Part shown: in pieces, positions 8,697-15,921 of the stretch
Numbering within the stretch: position 1 is the first letter of the stretch
How the letters are laid out: every line of letters starts with the position of its first letter
From: Peptococcaceae bacterium UBA3937
GTDB lineage: Bacteria; Bacillota; Peptococcia; DRI-13; DTU073
Assembly: GCA_002385735.1 (NCBI GenBank)
Contig: DGEB01000031.1
Location: 1-15,921 of the forward strand
DNA: 15,921 nucleotides
Direction: 5' to 3'
The notes under the pieces: model-generated
The model's database searches: none
Seen by the model: only the letters and a program-made list of their open reading frames with translations
Told to the model about the DNA's origin: nothing
Position numbers and translations under genes: made by a program

Positions 8697-10253
8697 TTAC
8701 TTCTTCGCCGTTTTTCTACGGATAAGGCTTTCTCCCGTCATCTCCGCCGGTTTGTCCAAGCCCAGCAGTTCCAACAAAGTGGGAGCGATGTCCTGCAACG
8801 AACCGTCGGACAGTTCCATCTGGTCGAAGCCGTCCCCGATCAGGATGCAGGGAACAAGATTGGCCGTATGGGCCGTAACCGGTTCCTGGGTTTTTTCATT
8901 AATCATCTGCTCCGCATTGCCGTGGTCAGCGGTGACCAGCAAACAGCCGCCCTGGGCCAAAACCGTATTAATCACCTGGCCCAAACAATCATCTACCGCT
9001 TCAATCGCTTTGATACAGGCCGGCAGTTGCCCGGTGTGCCCTACCATATCCGGATTAGCAAAGTTCAAAACAATAAAATCATACTTGTCCTCCCGGATTT
9101 TCTGCGTCACCTGCTCCGTAACCTGATAAGCGCTCATTTCCGGCTGGAGATTGTAGGTGGCCACTTTCGGAGAAGGCACGAGAATCCTGTCCTCACCCCG
9201 GTACGCTTTTTCGATGCCCCCGTTGAAAAAGAAGGTCACATGGGCGTATTTTTCCGTCTCGGCAATACGCAACTGCGCTAAACCCGCCTTGCTCACCACT
9301 TCACCCAGGGTGTTCTCCAGATTCTGCGGTGGAAAAGCCACCGGAGCCTTAATCGTAATGTCATATTGGGTCAGGCATACATAATGTACCCCCAGAAGAC
9401 CGCCCGGCCTTTCAAAAGCGGAGAAAACCTCCTCCGTAAAAGCATAACTGATCTGGCGCGCCCGGTCTGCCCGGAAGTTAAACATGAGCACCACATCGCC
9501 GGGCCGGATCCTGCCCACCGGCTCCCCCTGCTCGTCCACGATGACCGTAGGCACCACGAATTCATCGGTTTCTTTCATTTCATAAGCTTTCGTCAAAGCT
9601 TCCTTCGCCAGACAAGCTTTGCGCCCTTCGCCGGCCACCATCGCCCGGTAACCTTTTTCCACCCGTTCCCAACGTTTATCCCGGTCCATCGTATAGTAAC
9701 GACCGGCGATGGTCGCAATCTGACCCAGTCCCAGTTCGGCAATCTTCTTTTCCAAAGCCACCACATAGCCTTCAGCGCTCACCGGAGGTACATCTCGTCC
9801 ATCTAAAATTGGATGAATAAACAGCTTCTTTACCCCCCTGGCCTTCGCCAAGTCCATCAGCGCAAACAGGTGCAACAGGTGGCTATGCACACCGCCGTCC
9901 GAAAGCAGGCCCATTAAATGCAAGGCTTTCCCCTCTTGCGCTGCCTCGTCCAGCGCCCGGCTCAGGACCGGATTGCGGGCAAATTCCCCTTCCTTGATCG
10001 CCTTAGTGATCCGCGTAAACTCCTGATAGACAACCCTTCCGGCCCCAATGTTCAAATGGCCCACTTCCGAGTTGCCCATCTGTCCTTCCGGCAGCCCTAC
10101 CGCCTCTCCGGAAGAACGCAACACACAATGGGGGTAATTCTTCATCATCCGGTCAAAATAGGGAGTGTTGGCTATGGTTATCGCATTTCCTCCGTTGTCA
10201 TTTGCTACGCCCCAACCATCAAGAATTACCAGCACTACCGGCTTATACTTCAT
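8697..10253 (-). CDS. gpmI: 2,3-bisphosphoglycerate-independent phosphoglycerate mutase
   Basis: This 518-residue alkaline-phosphatase-fold enzyme interconverts 3- and 2-phosphoglycerate using two Mn2+ ions. The metal and catalytic residues are present: Asp12 in VILDGWG, the phospho-acceptor Ser62 in GNSEVGH, Asp402/His406 in PDMVGHTG, Asp443/His444 in TADHGN and His462 in TAHT. HPILDGRD (147-154) and GRYYTMDRDKRWERV (184-198) contribute to substrate binding. The ATG at 10253 gives the family-typical N-terminus MKYKPVVLVILDGWG. A GTG 8 codons upstream is possible but unnecessary. The first 11 bases overlap the end of tpiA, so translational coupling is likely. In spore formers this pH- and Mn-sensitive enzyme is linked to the spore 3-phosphoglycerate store (known from Bacillus, inferred here). 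Confidence 0.98.
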   Translation of the reverse strand: MKYKPVVLVILDGWGVANDNGGNAITIANTPYFDRMMKNYPHCVLRSSGEAVGLPEGQMGNSEVGHLNIGAGRVVYQEFTRITKAIKEGEFARNPVLSRALDEAAQEGKALHLMGLLSDGGVHSHLLHLFALMDLAKARGVKKLFIHPILDGRDVPPVSAEGYVVALEKKIAELGLGQIATIAGRYYTMDRDKRWERVEKGYRAMVAGEGRKACLAKEALTKAYEMKETDEFVVPTVIVDEQGEPVGRIRPGDVVLMFNFRADRARQISYAFTEEVFSAFERPGGLLGVHYVCLTQYDITIKAPVAFPPQNLENTLGEVVSKAGLAQLRIAETEKYAHVTFFFNGGIEKAYRGEDRILVPSPKVATYNLQPEMSAYQVTEQVTQKIREDKYDFIVLNFANPDMVGHTGQLPACIKAIEAVDDCLGQVINTVLAQGGCLLVTADHGNAEQMINEKTQEPVTAHTANLVPCILIGDGFDQMELSDGSLQDIAPTLLELLGLDKPAEMTGESLIRRKTAKK

Positions 10254-11037
10254 GCCTCTCGCTTCCTCTCCTCGCACCCTGGATTATCTCATAAAAAGAA
10301 TCACTTTCTAGACTTGCTCCCCCTACCAAAGCGCCGTCGATATTGGCACATGCCATAAATTCCGCGATGTTTTGCGGCTTGACACTGCCGCCATATTGAA
10401 TCCGGACCGCCGCGGCTGCTTCATCACCCCACTTTTCGGCAATCACGCGGCGCAGGTAGGCAATAGTTTCCTCCGCATCCTGCGCACTGGCGTTAACCCC
10501 CGTGCCAATTGCCCATACCGGTTCATAAGCGATGACCAGCTTCTTTACGGCTTCCGCGTCCAGCCCTTCCAACGACCCCAGGAGCTGACTCCGGCAAACC
10601 GTCTCCGTTTGCCCTTGCCGCCGCTCCTCGAGGGTTTCACCCACACACAAAATCGGGATTAAATCATGGGCCAGCGCCGCTTGCACCTTTTCATTGATGA
10701 AGGTGTCCTGTTCCCCGAGAATATGGCGCCGTTCGGAATGGCCAAGAATAACGTATGTACAGCCTACATCTTTGAGCATCAGCGGGGATATTTCCCCGGT
10801 AAACGCTCCCTGACTTTTGGGATAAAGATTTTGCGCGCCCAGCTTAATCTTTGTGCCCCGCAAGGCTTCCGCCACCGTCTGCAGGGCGGTGAAGGGCGGA
10901 CAAATCACTACTTCGATCTTTTGATCCGGTTCCGGATCCTTGGGAAAGCCGGCGACAAAACTTACCGCCTCTTGAATTAGTTTATTCATCTTCCAGTTCG
11001 CGGCAATTACCGGTTTCCTGTGCCTGGTTTGCTTCAT
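10243..11037 (-). CDS. tpiA: triosephosphate isomerase
   Basis: This 264-residue TIM-barrel enzyme interconverts dihydroxyacetone phosphate and glyceraldehyde 3-phosphate. Catalytic residues are all present: Asn14/Lys16 in ANWKMN, His100 in GHSERR, and Glu172 in AYEPVWAIGTG, whose following residues form the flexible lid loop. The phosphate-binding GGSVKPQN (216-223) and DGALVGGASL (234-243) close the barrel. The ATG at 11037 has GAGGTG about 11 bases upstream, overlapping the pgk stop. The gap to pgk is only 15 bases. The C-terminal tail RRGSERHEV is slightly longer than usual and is the part that overlaps gpmI. Confidence 0.98.
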   Translation of the reverse strand: MKQTRHRKPVIAANWKMNKLIQEAVSFVAGFPKDPEPDQKIEVVICPPFTALQTVAEALRGTKIKLGAQNLYPKSQGAFTGEISPLMLKDVGCTYVILGHSERRHILGEQDTFINEKVQAALAHDLIPILCVGETLEERRQGQTETVCRSQLLGSLEGLDAEAVKKLVIAYEPVWAIGTGVNASAQDAEETIAYLRRVIAEKWGDEAAAAVRIQYGGSVKPQNIAEFMACANIDGALVGGASLESDSFYEIIQGARRGSERHEV

Positions 11038-11052
11038 CAGTTCTTTTGCACC

Positions 11053-12234
11053 TCACTTATCTAAAAGAGCCGCCACTCCGGGAAGCACTTTTCCTTCCAA
11101 AAATTCCAGCGAAGCTCCGCCGCCGGTCGAAATATGATAAATGGAATCCGCCAAACCGGATTTCTCAACGGCCGCCACCACATCTCCTCCCCCGACAATG
11201 GTTTTCCCTTGAGAAGACGCTGCGGCTTGCGCAATTTTATTAGTGCCCCTCGCAAACTGCGGGTATTCGTAAACCCCCAAGGGCCCGTTCCAGACAATGG
11301 TCTTCGCTTTGGCGATAATCTGGGAGAAAGCCTCCACGGTTTTATCCCCGATATCCAAAGCCATGCCGTTTTCCGGAATTTCCCCCAGGTCACACACCTT
11401 GCCCTCGGCCTCGGCTGAAAGCTCATGGGCGACAACCACATCCTGCGGCAACAGCATGGTTACCCCGGAAGCCTCGGCCTTTTTCAGCAGCTTTTGGGCA
11501 GTTTCAAGCTGGTCCTCTTCCACTTTAGATGCGCCCATCGCATAGCCTTGCGCCTTTAAAAAGGTGTTGGCCATGGCGCCGCCGATTAACAGATAAGCCG
11601 CTTTTTTGAGCAGGTTTTCGATCACGCTAATCTTATCAGAAACCTTGGCCCCGCCCAAGATTACCACAAAGGGTTGCGCCGGATTATCCAGGGCTTCCGA
11701 CAAAGCGGTGATTTCCTTCTCCATCAGAAAACCGGATACGGCCGGTAAAAATCTGCTGATGCCTTCGGTTGAGGAATGCGCCCGGTGGGCGGTGCCAAAA
11801 GCGTCATTGACGTAGACCTCTCCTAAGCCGGCTAGCTCCTTGGCAAAATCCAGATCGTTCTTTTCCTCCCCGGGATAAAAACGGACATTTTCCAAAATCG
11901 CCACCTGTCCCGCTTGCAGTTCGGCTGCGACCTTTTGGGATTCCGGGCCGCCACAATCTGCCGCAAAGAGCACTTCCTGCCCCAGGAGTTCACTTAAATG
12001 GGGCACCAACTGCCGGACACTCATTTCCGGCACAACCTGTCCTTTGGGCCGGCCCAAATGGGTCATTAAAATGACTTTCGCGCCTTGTTCCTGTAAATAC
12101 TTAATGGTAGGCAAGGCTCTGCGCATCCGGGTGTCATCAAGAATTTTGCCTTCCTTAATTGGCACATTGAAGTCAACGCGGACAAGGACCTTCTTCCCCG
12201 CTACCATGATGTCGCGCATTGTTTTCTTACTCAC
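11053..12234 (-). CDS. pgk: phosphoglycerate kinase
   Basis: This 393-residue two-domain kinase transfers the acyl phosphate of 1,3-bisphosphoglycerate to ADP. Motifs are VLVRVDFNVP (16-25), HLGRPKG (59-65), ILENVRFYPGEE (113-124) with Arg118, GTAHRAHSS (147-155), the hinge-side VILGGAKVSDK (191-201), the nucleotide-site NGPLGVYE (316-323), GGGDVVAAVEK (348-358) and STGGGASLEF (369-378). The start is GTG at 12234, supported by GGGAGG at 12245-12250 ten bases upstream. The ATG five codons later has no suitable ribosome site. It follows gap after 34 bases without promoter or terminator, so both lie in the CggR operon. Confidence 0.98.
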   Translation of the reverse strand: MSKKTMRDIMVAGKKVLVRVDFNVPIKEGKILDDTRMRRALPTIKYLQEQGAKVILMTHLGRPKGQVVPEMSVRQLVPHLSELLGQEVLFAADCGGPESQKVAAELQAGQVAILENVRFYPGEEKNDLDFAKELAGLGEVYVNDAFGTAHRAHSSTEGISRFLPAVSGFLMEKEITALSEALDNPAQPFVVILGGAKVSDKISVIENLLKKAAYLLIGGAMANTFLKAQGYAMGASKVEEDQLETAQKLLKKAEASGVTMLLPQDVVVAHELSAEAEGKVCDLGEIPENGMALDIGDKTVEAFSQIIAKAKTIVWNGPLGVYEYPQFARGTNKIAQAAASSQGKTIVGGGDVVAAVEKSGLADSIYHISTGGGASLEFLEGKVLPGVAALLDK

Positions 12235-12268
12235 TCTTTACCAACCTCCCGTCGCCAGTATTCAGTTA

Positions 12269-13309
<1,041 letters not shown>

Positions 13310-13317
13310 CTACCTAT

Positions 13318-13343
13318 TAATATTGCCCTTTTATATAATATTA
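13318..13343 (-). promoter_or_regulatory. AT-rich hairpin at the cggR-gap junction
   Basis: A perfect 7-bp inverted repeat, TAATATT (13318-13324) and AATATTA (13337-13343), has a 12-base loop and overlaps the cggR stop codon. It has no GC pairs in the stem, so it is weak as a terminator. In B. subtilis the cggR-gapA transcript is cut near this junction, leaving a stable gapA message. A similar processing or stabilising element here is only a suggestion. Confidence 0.3.
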
Positions 13344-14372
13344 CCCGTCCTCAAGAATTTCTCTCATCGCTTCTGCCGCGCCCTGATCCGTAATCAGCAC
13401 TTTGACGAAACCGGACCGCAATACGGCCAAAATCGCCTGGGCCTTACTTTTCCCTCCGGCTACCGCTACCACTTGCTTAAACTTCGCCAGCTCTTCCAAG
13501 CGCGGTCCTACGGAAGGAGTCGTCAGCGCCACCGAGCCGTCGGCCGCAAAATAATGCCCGAAGGCTTCTCCCACCGGCAATTTATTCGCCCGGGAAAGCA
13601 AAGCCTGCCAATCCAGGTCCCGGCGGGCGGCCATTACTTTGGGAACCCCAATCCCGTGCATGAGGAGGTTGGCGTTTTTGGCCAGATTGATTGTTTCCGC
13701 AATCTTATGGTCTTGCGTAAAATTTTCTAACGCTTCCTCCGGGATGTTGTCGGGAACGTACAAAAGCCGGTAACTTCCGCCTAAGGCCGTGGCAATTTTC
13801 GCCGCGATGGTATTCGACTGGATCTCGACTACCCCGCCTAAACCGCCACGGGCGGGCACAACCAGGATCTTTCTTTTTTCGGTGCCCTGGGGAATCTGAC
13901 GGGCGACCTCAGCCATGGTCATTCCGCCGGAGACCGCAAGTACCCAGCCCTCCCGAACCGTTTCCAACAAATAGCGACCTGCGGTTTTCCCAAGTTCCCG
14001 CATATCGAACTGGTTTTTGTCAATATCTCCGGGAACGACCCATACTTTAGATAACCCTATTTTATTTTGGAGGATATTTTCTAAAAATGCAAGACCCCGA
14101 AATGCATGAACCAGTTCCGCCAGTTGCGGCAAAATCCCCTCACATTCCTCGGTTAGCGAGACTCCCGCGGCATCAGAAAGGAGCAGTTGCTGGTTTTTTA
14201 AAAAATCTACCTCGTTTCTGACCAGCCTTTCGCCCCACTCCAACTGTTCCGCAAGCAATCTCCTGCCAATAGGTTGATTATACCGCACCACCCGTAAAAG
14301 AGCATACCTTTTTTCTAACAGGCTGCTGATTTCCGGCACGATTTTTTTTAACAGGTCAATCCGCTCGCTCAT
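13341..14372 (-). CDS. cggR: central glycolytic genes regulator CggR (SorC/DeoR family)
   Basis: This 343-residue repressor has an N-terminal winged helix-turn-helix (about 24-62, with IGRRLLAEQLEWGERLVRNE as the helix-turn-helix core) and a C-terminal sugar-phosphate-binding domain (about 90-340). The latter contains LAVSGGMTMAEVA (145-157), PARGGLGGVVEIQSNTIAAKIA (173-194) and MHGIG (238-242). In Bacillus, fructose-1,6-bisphosphate binding relieves repression of the gapA operon. The gene's position directly before gap, plus the operator at 14392-14427, supports the same role. The start is the ATG at 14372 because GGGGAGG (14382-14388) lies 9 bases upstream. The other ATG at 14396 falls inside the operator and would add an atypical N-terminal extension. 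Confidence 0.96.
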   Translation of the reverse strand: MSERIDLLKKIVPEISSLLEKRYALLRVVRYNQPIGRRLLAEQLEWGERLVRNEVDFLKNQQLLLSDAAGVSLTEECEGILPQLAELVHAFRGLAFLENILQNKIGLSKVWVVPGDIDKNQFDMRELGKTAGRYLLETVREGWVLAVSGGMTMAEVARQIPQGTEKRKILVVPARGGLGGVVEIQSNTIAAKIATALGGSYRLLYVPDNIPEEALENFTQDHKIAETINLAKNANLLMHGIGVPKVMAARRDLDWQALLSRANKLPVGEAFGHYFAADGSVALTTPSVGPRLEELAKFKQVVAVAGGKSKAQAILAVLRSGFVKVLITDQGAAEAMREILEDG

Positions 14373-14391
14373 GCCCCTCTCCCTCCCCTGG

Positions 14392-14427
14392 GTCATCCGT
14401 TGTCCCGCGCTTCCTGCATTTGTCCCG
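14392..14427 (-). promoter_or_regulatory. CggR operator
   Basis: On the minus strand this reads CGGGAC-N6-AGGA-N4-CGGGAC-N6-TGAC, with the two CGGGAC repeats (14422-14427 and 14402-14407) exactly 20 bp apart. The B. subtilis CggR operator, from memory, is CGGGAC-N6-TGTC-N4-CGGGAC-N6-TGTC. Both CGGGAC halves and every spacing match. The second TGTC is TGAC and the first is degenerate. It lies just downstream of the predicted start of transcription, the position from which CggR blocks elongating polymerase in Bacillus. Confidence 0.85.
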
Positions 14428-14444
14428 TTTACGCGTCATTAACC

Positions 14445-14473
14445 ACTGTATCAGATTATTCATGCGCTGACAA
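14445..14473 (-). promoter_or_regulatory. sigma-A-type promoter of the cggR-gap-pgk-tpiA-gpmI-eno operon
   Basis: On the minus strand there is -35 TTGTCA (14468-14473), a 17-base spacer and -10 TACAGT (14445-14450), preceded by TGA as a TGn extension. Transcription would start near 14438, so the CggR operator occupies about +11 to +46. The terminator of rpoN lies just upstream, so this promoter is needed for the operon. Confidence 0.7.
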
Positions 14474-14512
14474 TATGTGAAATTTTTTCGCGCATCCCTT
14501 CCCGGAAGCGCA

Positions 14513-14562
14513 CAAAAAACGGCCTCTAATCCCCTTTGGTACTCTCCAGGTATTAAAGGCCG
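14513..14562 (-). terminator. intrinsic terminator of rpoN
   Basis: On the minus strand CGGCCTTTAAT (14552-14562) pairs with ATTAGAGGCCG (14520-14530) over 11 bp with one G-U pair. It encloses a partly structured loop and is followed by GTTTTTTG (14512-14519). It lies about 40 bases past the rpoN stop and separates rpoN from the glycolytic operon. It is the best-formed terminator in the window. Confidence 0.85.
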
Positions 14563-14602
14563 GGCCGGCTGTTTTAAATCCTAAATTTTGAAATCCTTCA
14601 TT

Positions 14603-15921
14603 TTAATAGCGGCGGCGCTGGGAGGCGCTTAGGATCCCCAGTTCCTCCCGGTACTTGCTGACGGTACGCCGGGCAATGAGCACGCCCTTTTCCCGCAATA
14701 ACTCGGTCAACTTCTGGTCACTGTACGGTTTAGCCGGACTCTCGTTTTTCAATAGCTCCACGATCAGTTGCTTGATACTCTCGGCCGAAGTGCTTTCGCC
14801 CCTGGTTGTATGAAAGCCGGTGCTGAAAAAGAATTTGAATTCGAAAAGACCATGGGGGGTTTGCACATATTTATGGGAAACCGCTCTGCTTACGGTGGAT
14901 TCGTGCATCCCGATCGCATCGGCCACTTCCTTTATCGTTAAAGGCCGCAAATACATGATCCCTTGGCGGAAAAAAGCGAGCTGTTTTTGCAGTAAAGCTT
15001 CCGTCACCCGGTAAATCGTCATCCGGCGCTGTTCGATACTGCGAATCAACCAAAGAGCTTGATTCATCTTGTTTTCCACAAAAATTCTCGTGGCCTGGTC
15101 ATAAGCGTAATGGTCCTTGTTCTTGAGAATCGTGCTGTAAGTCTTATTGATGGTTAAGTGCGGGACCAGGCTATCGTTAACCAGGATCACAAAATCGTCC
15201 GCCACCCGTTCGATAATCACGTCGGGAACAATGTAGCGAATCCTGTCCCCACTGCTGTATGTGGAACCAGGTTTCGGGTTCAGTTCCTTCAAGAGGTCGG
15301 CTAATTCCTGGACCCGCCCCACGGGCAGTTTAAGGGCGGCAGCTACTTTGCCGTATTTCCCCTGGGCCAGTTCCTCCAGATGGTGTTGCACAATTTTAAA
15401 CAAAGCCGGGTCGGACAGGTTTTTTTGCTGGAGCTGAATCAGCAGGCATTCCTGCAAATTCCGGGCGCCTACGCCGGAGGGTTCAAAACCCTGGATCAGT
15501 TGCAGGATCTTCTCCACCAGTTTCGGCTCGATTTTTAGATCCTGGGCAATTTGTTCCGTAGAGGCCCTCAGGTAACCATGGCTATCAAGATTGCCAATCA
15601 GATACTCCCCAATCTCCTGCTCCCTGGCGTCAAGCTGCAGGCACCCCAGTTGAAAAAGTAAATAATCCTGCAAGCTGGTCTCTCCGGGCAGCATGTTCTC
15701 CCACCGGAAGTCCTCTCGCTCTTCCGGCGGCAGATAGTAGGAAGCGGAAGCATCGTCCCCGTTTTCCCTAAGATACTCCTGCCAATCAAATTCCTTTCTC
15801 TCCCTTTCCCGCTTTTGAAAATCCAGTTCCCGGTCCTTTTCTTCAAGCTCCCTTATCCCTGCAAAAAGACTTTCCGCAGGCTCCGGGAGGGTGCTTCCCT
15901 CTTTCTCCATAAAGCTATTCC
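14603..15921 (-). CDS. rpoN: RNA polymerase sigma-54 factor RpoN (5' end beyond the window)
   Basis: At least 439 residues of sigma-54 are present. This factor directs polymerase to -24/-12 promoters and needs enhancer-binding ATPases. The core-binding domain carries LDSHGYLRAS (108-117, numbered from the ATG at 15910) and GFEPSGVGARNLQECL (141-156). A helix-turn-helix follows at about 325-350 (TIKEVADAIGMHESTVSRAV), and the diagnostic RpoN box ARRTVSKYRE sits at 413-422 near the C-terminus. The ATG at 15910 is probably internal. The frame is open to the edge, the residues before it (NSFME) resemble the ENPxLE end of region I, and the Gln-rich activator-contact region I is otherwise absent. 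Placement beside cggR is seen in other Firmicutes. The gene ends at its own terminator. Confidence 0.96.
   Translation of the reverse strand, partial: NSFMEKEGSTLPEPAESLFAGIRELEEKDRELDFQKRERERKEFDWQEYLRENGDDASASYYLPPEEREDFRWENMLPGETSLQDYLLFQLGCLQLDAREQEIGEYLIGNLDSHGYLRASTEQIAQDLKIEPKLVEKILQLIQGFEPSGVGARNLQECLLIQLQQKNLSDPALFKIVQHHLEELAQGKYGKVAAALKLPVGRVQELADLLKELNPKPGSTYSSGDRIRYIVPDVIIERVADDFVILVNDSLVPHLTINKTYSTILKNKDHYAYDQATRIFVENKMNQALWLIRSIEQRRMTIYRVTEALLQKQLAFFRQGIMYLRPLTIKEVADAIGMHESTVSRAVSHKYVQTPHGLFEFKFFFSTGFHTTRGESTSAESIKQLIVELLKNESPAKPYSDQKLTELLREKGVLIARRTVSKYREELGILSASQRRRY

Noticed and set aside
8670..9281. 203-codon plus-strand open frame opposite gpmI
   Set aside because: Antisense shadow of an intact gpmI, with an Arg/His/Gln-rich composition typical of such shadows.

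Overview
The window is a bacterial chromosome segment from a spore-forming member of the Firmicutes (Bacillota). The gene set and order fit an anaerobic Clostridia-like lineage of moderate GC. Pointers are the rpoN-cggR-gap-pgk-tpiA-gpmI-eno-secG order, a CggR-type glycolytic regulator, cofactor-independent phosphoglycerate mutase, a membrane pyrophosphatase and a GerA-family spore germination protein. Every gene I can support lies on the minus strand, so transcription runs from high to low coordinates. I see no tRNA, rRNA, CRISPR array, IS element or convincing plus-strand gene.

Right end (about 14,400-15,921): the rpoN gene for sigma-54, cut by the window edge so that its N-terminal region I is missing, followed by a good intrinsic terminator. 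Middle (about 7,160-14,475): a CggR-controlled lower-glycolysis operon with its own sigma-A-like promoter. Just downstream of the promoter is a two-repeat site with the spacing of the Bacillus CggR operator. The operon encodes the repressor and then the five enzymes that take triose phosphate to phosphoenolpyruvate: gap, pgk, tpiA, gpmI and eno. tpiA and gpmI overlap by 11 bases. A strong hairpin follows eno, then an extended -10 promoter, then secG and the membrane pyrophosphatase hppA. hppA is predicted to be K+-dependent and may pump Na+ or H+.

Left part (1-4,786): hppA ends in an inverted repeat that touches the -35 box of a near-consensus promoter. That promoter serves an AT-rich gene for a single dynamin-like GTPase, which ends in a GC-rich terminator. 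Next come an HD-superfamily hydrolase (COG2316-like) and a GerAA/SpoVAF-type germination protein, the latter followed by a short tandem repeat at the left edge.

Most of the window is well-understood core metabolism. The points worth a second look are the conserved CggR operator geometry, the nested inverted repeat over the secG promoter, the pyrophosphatase next to the glycolytic operon, and the compositionally distinct lone dynamin-like gene. I found no clear undescribed multi-gene system.
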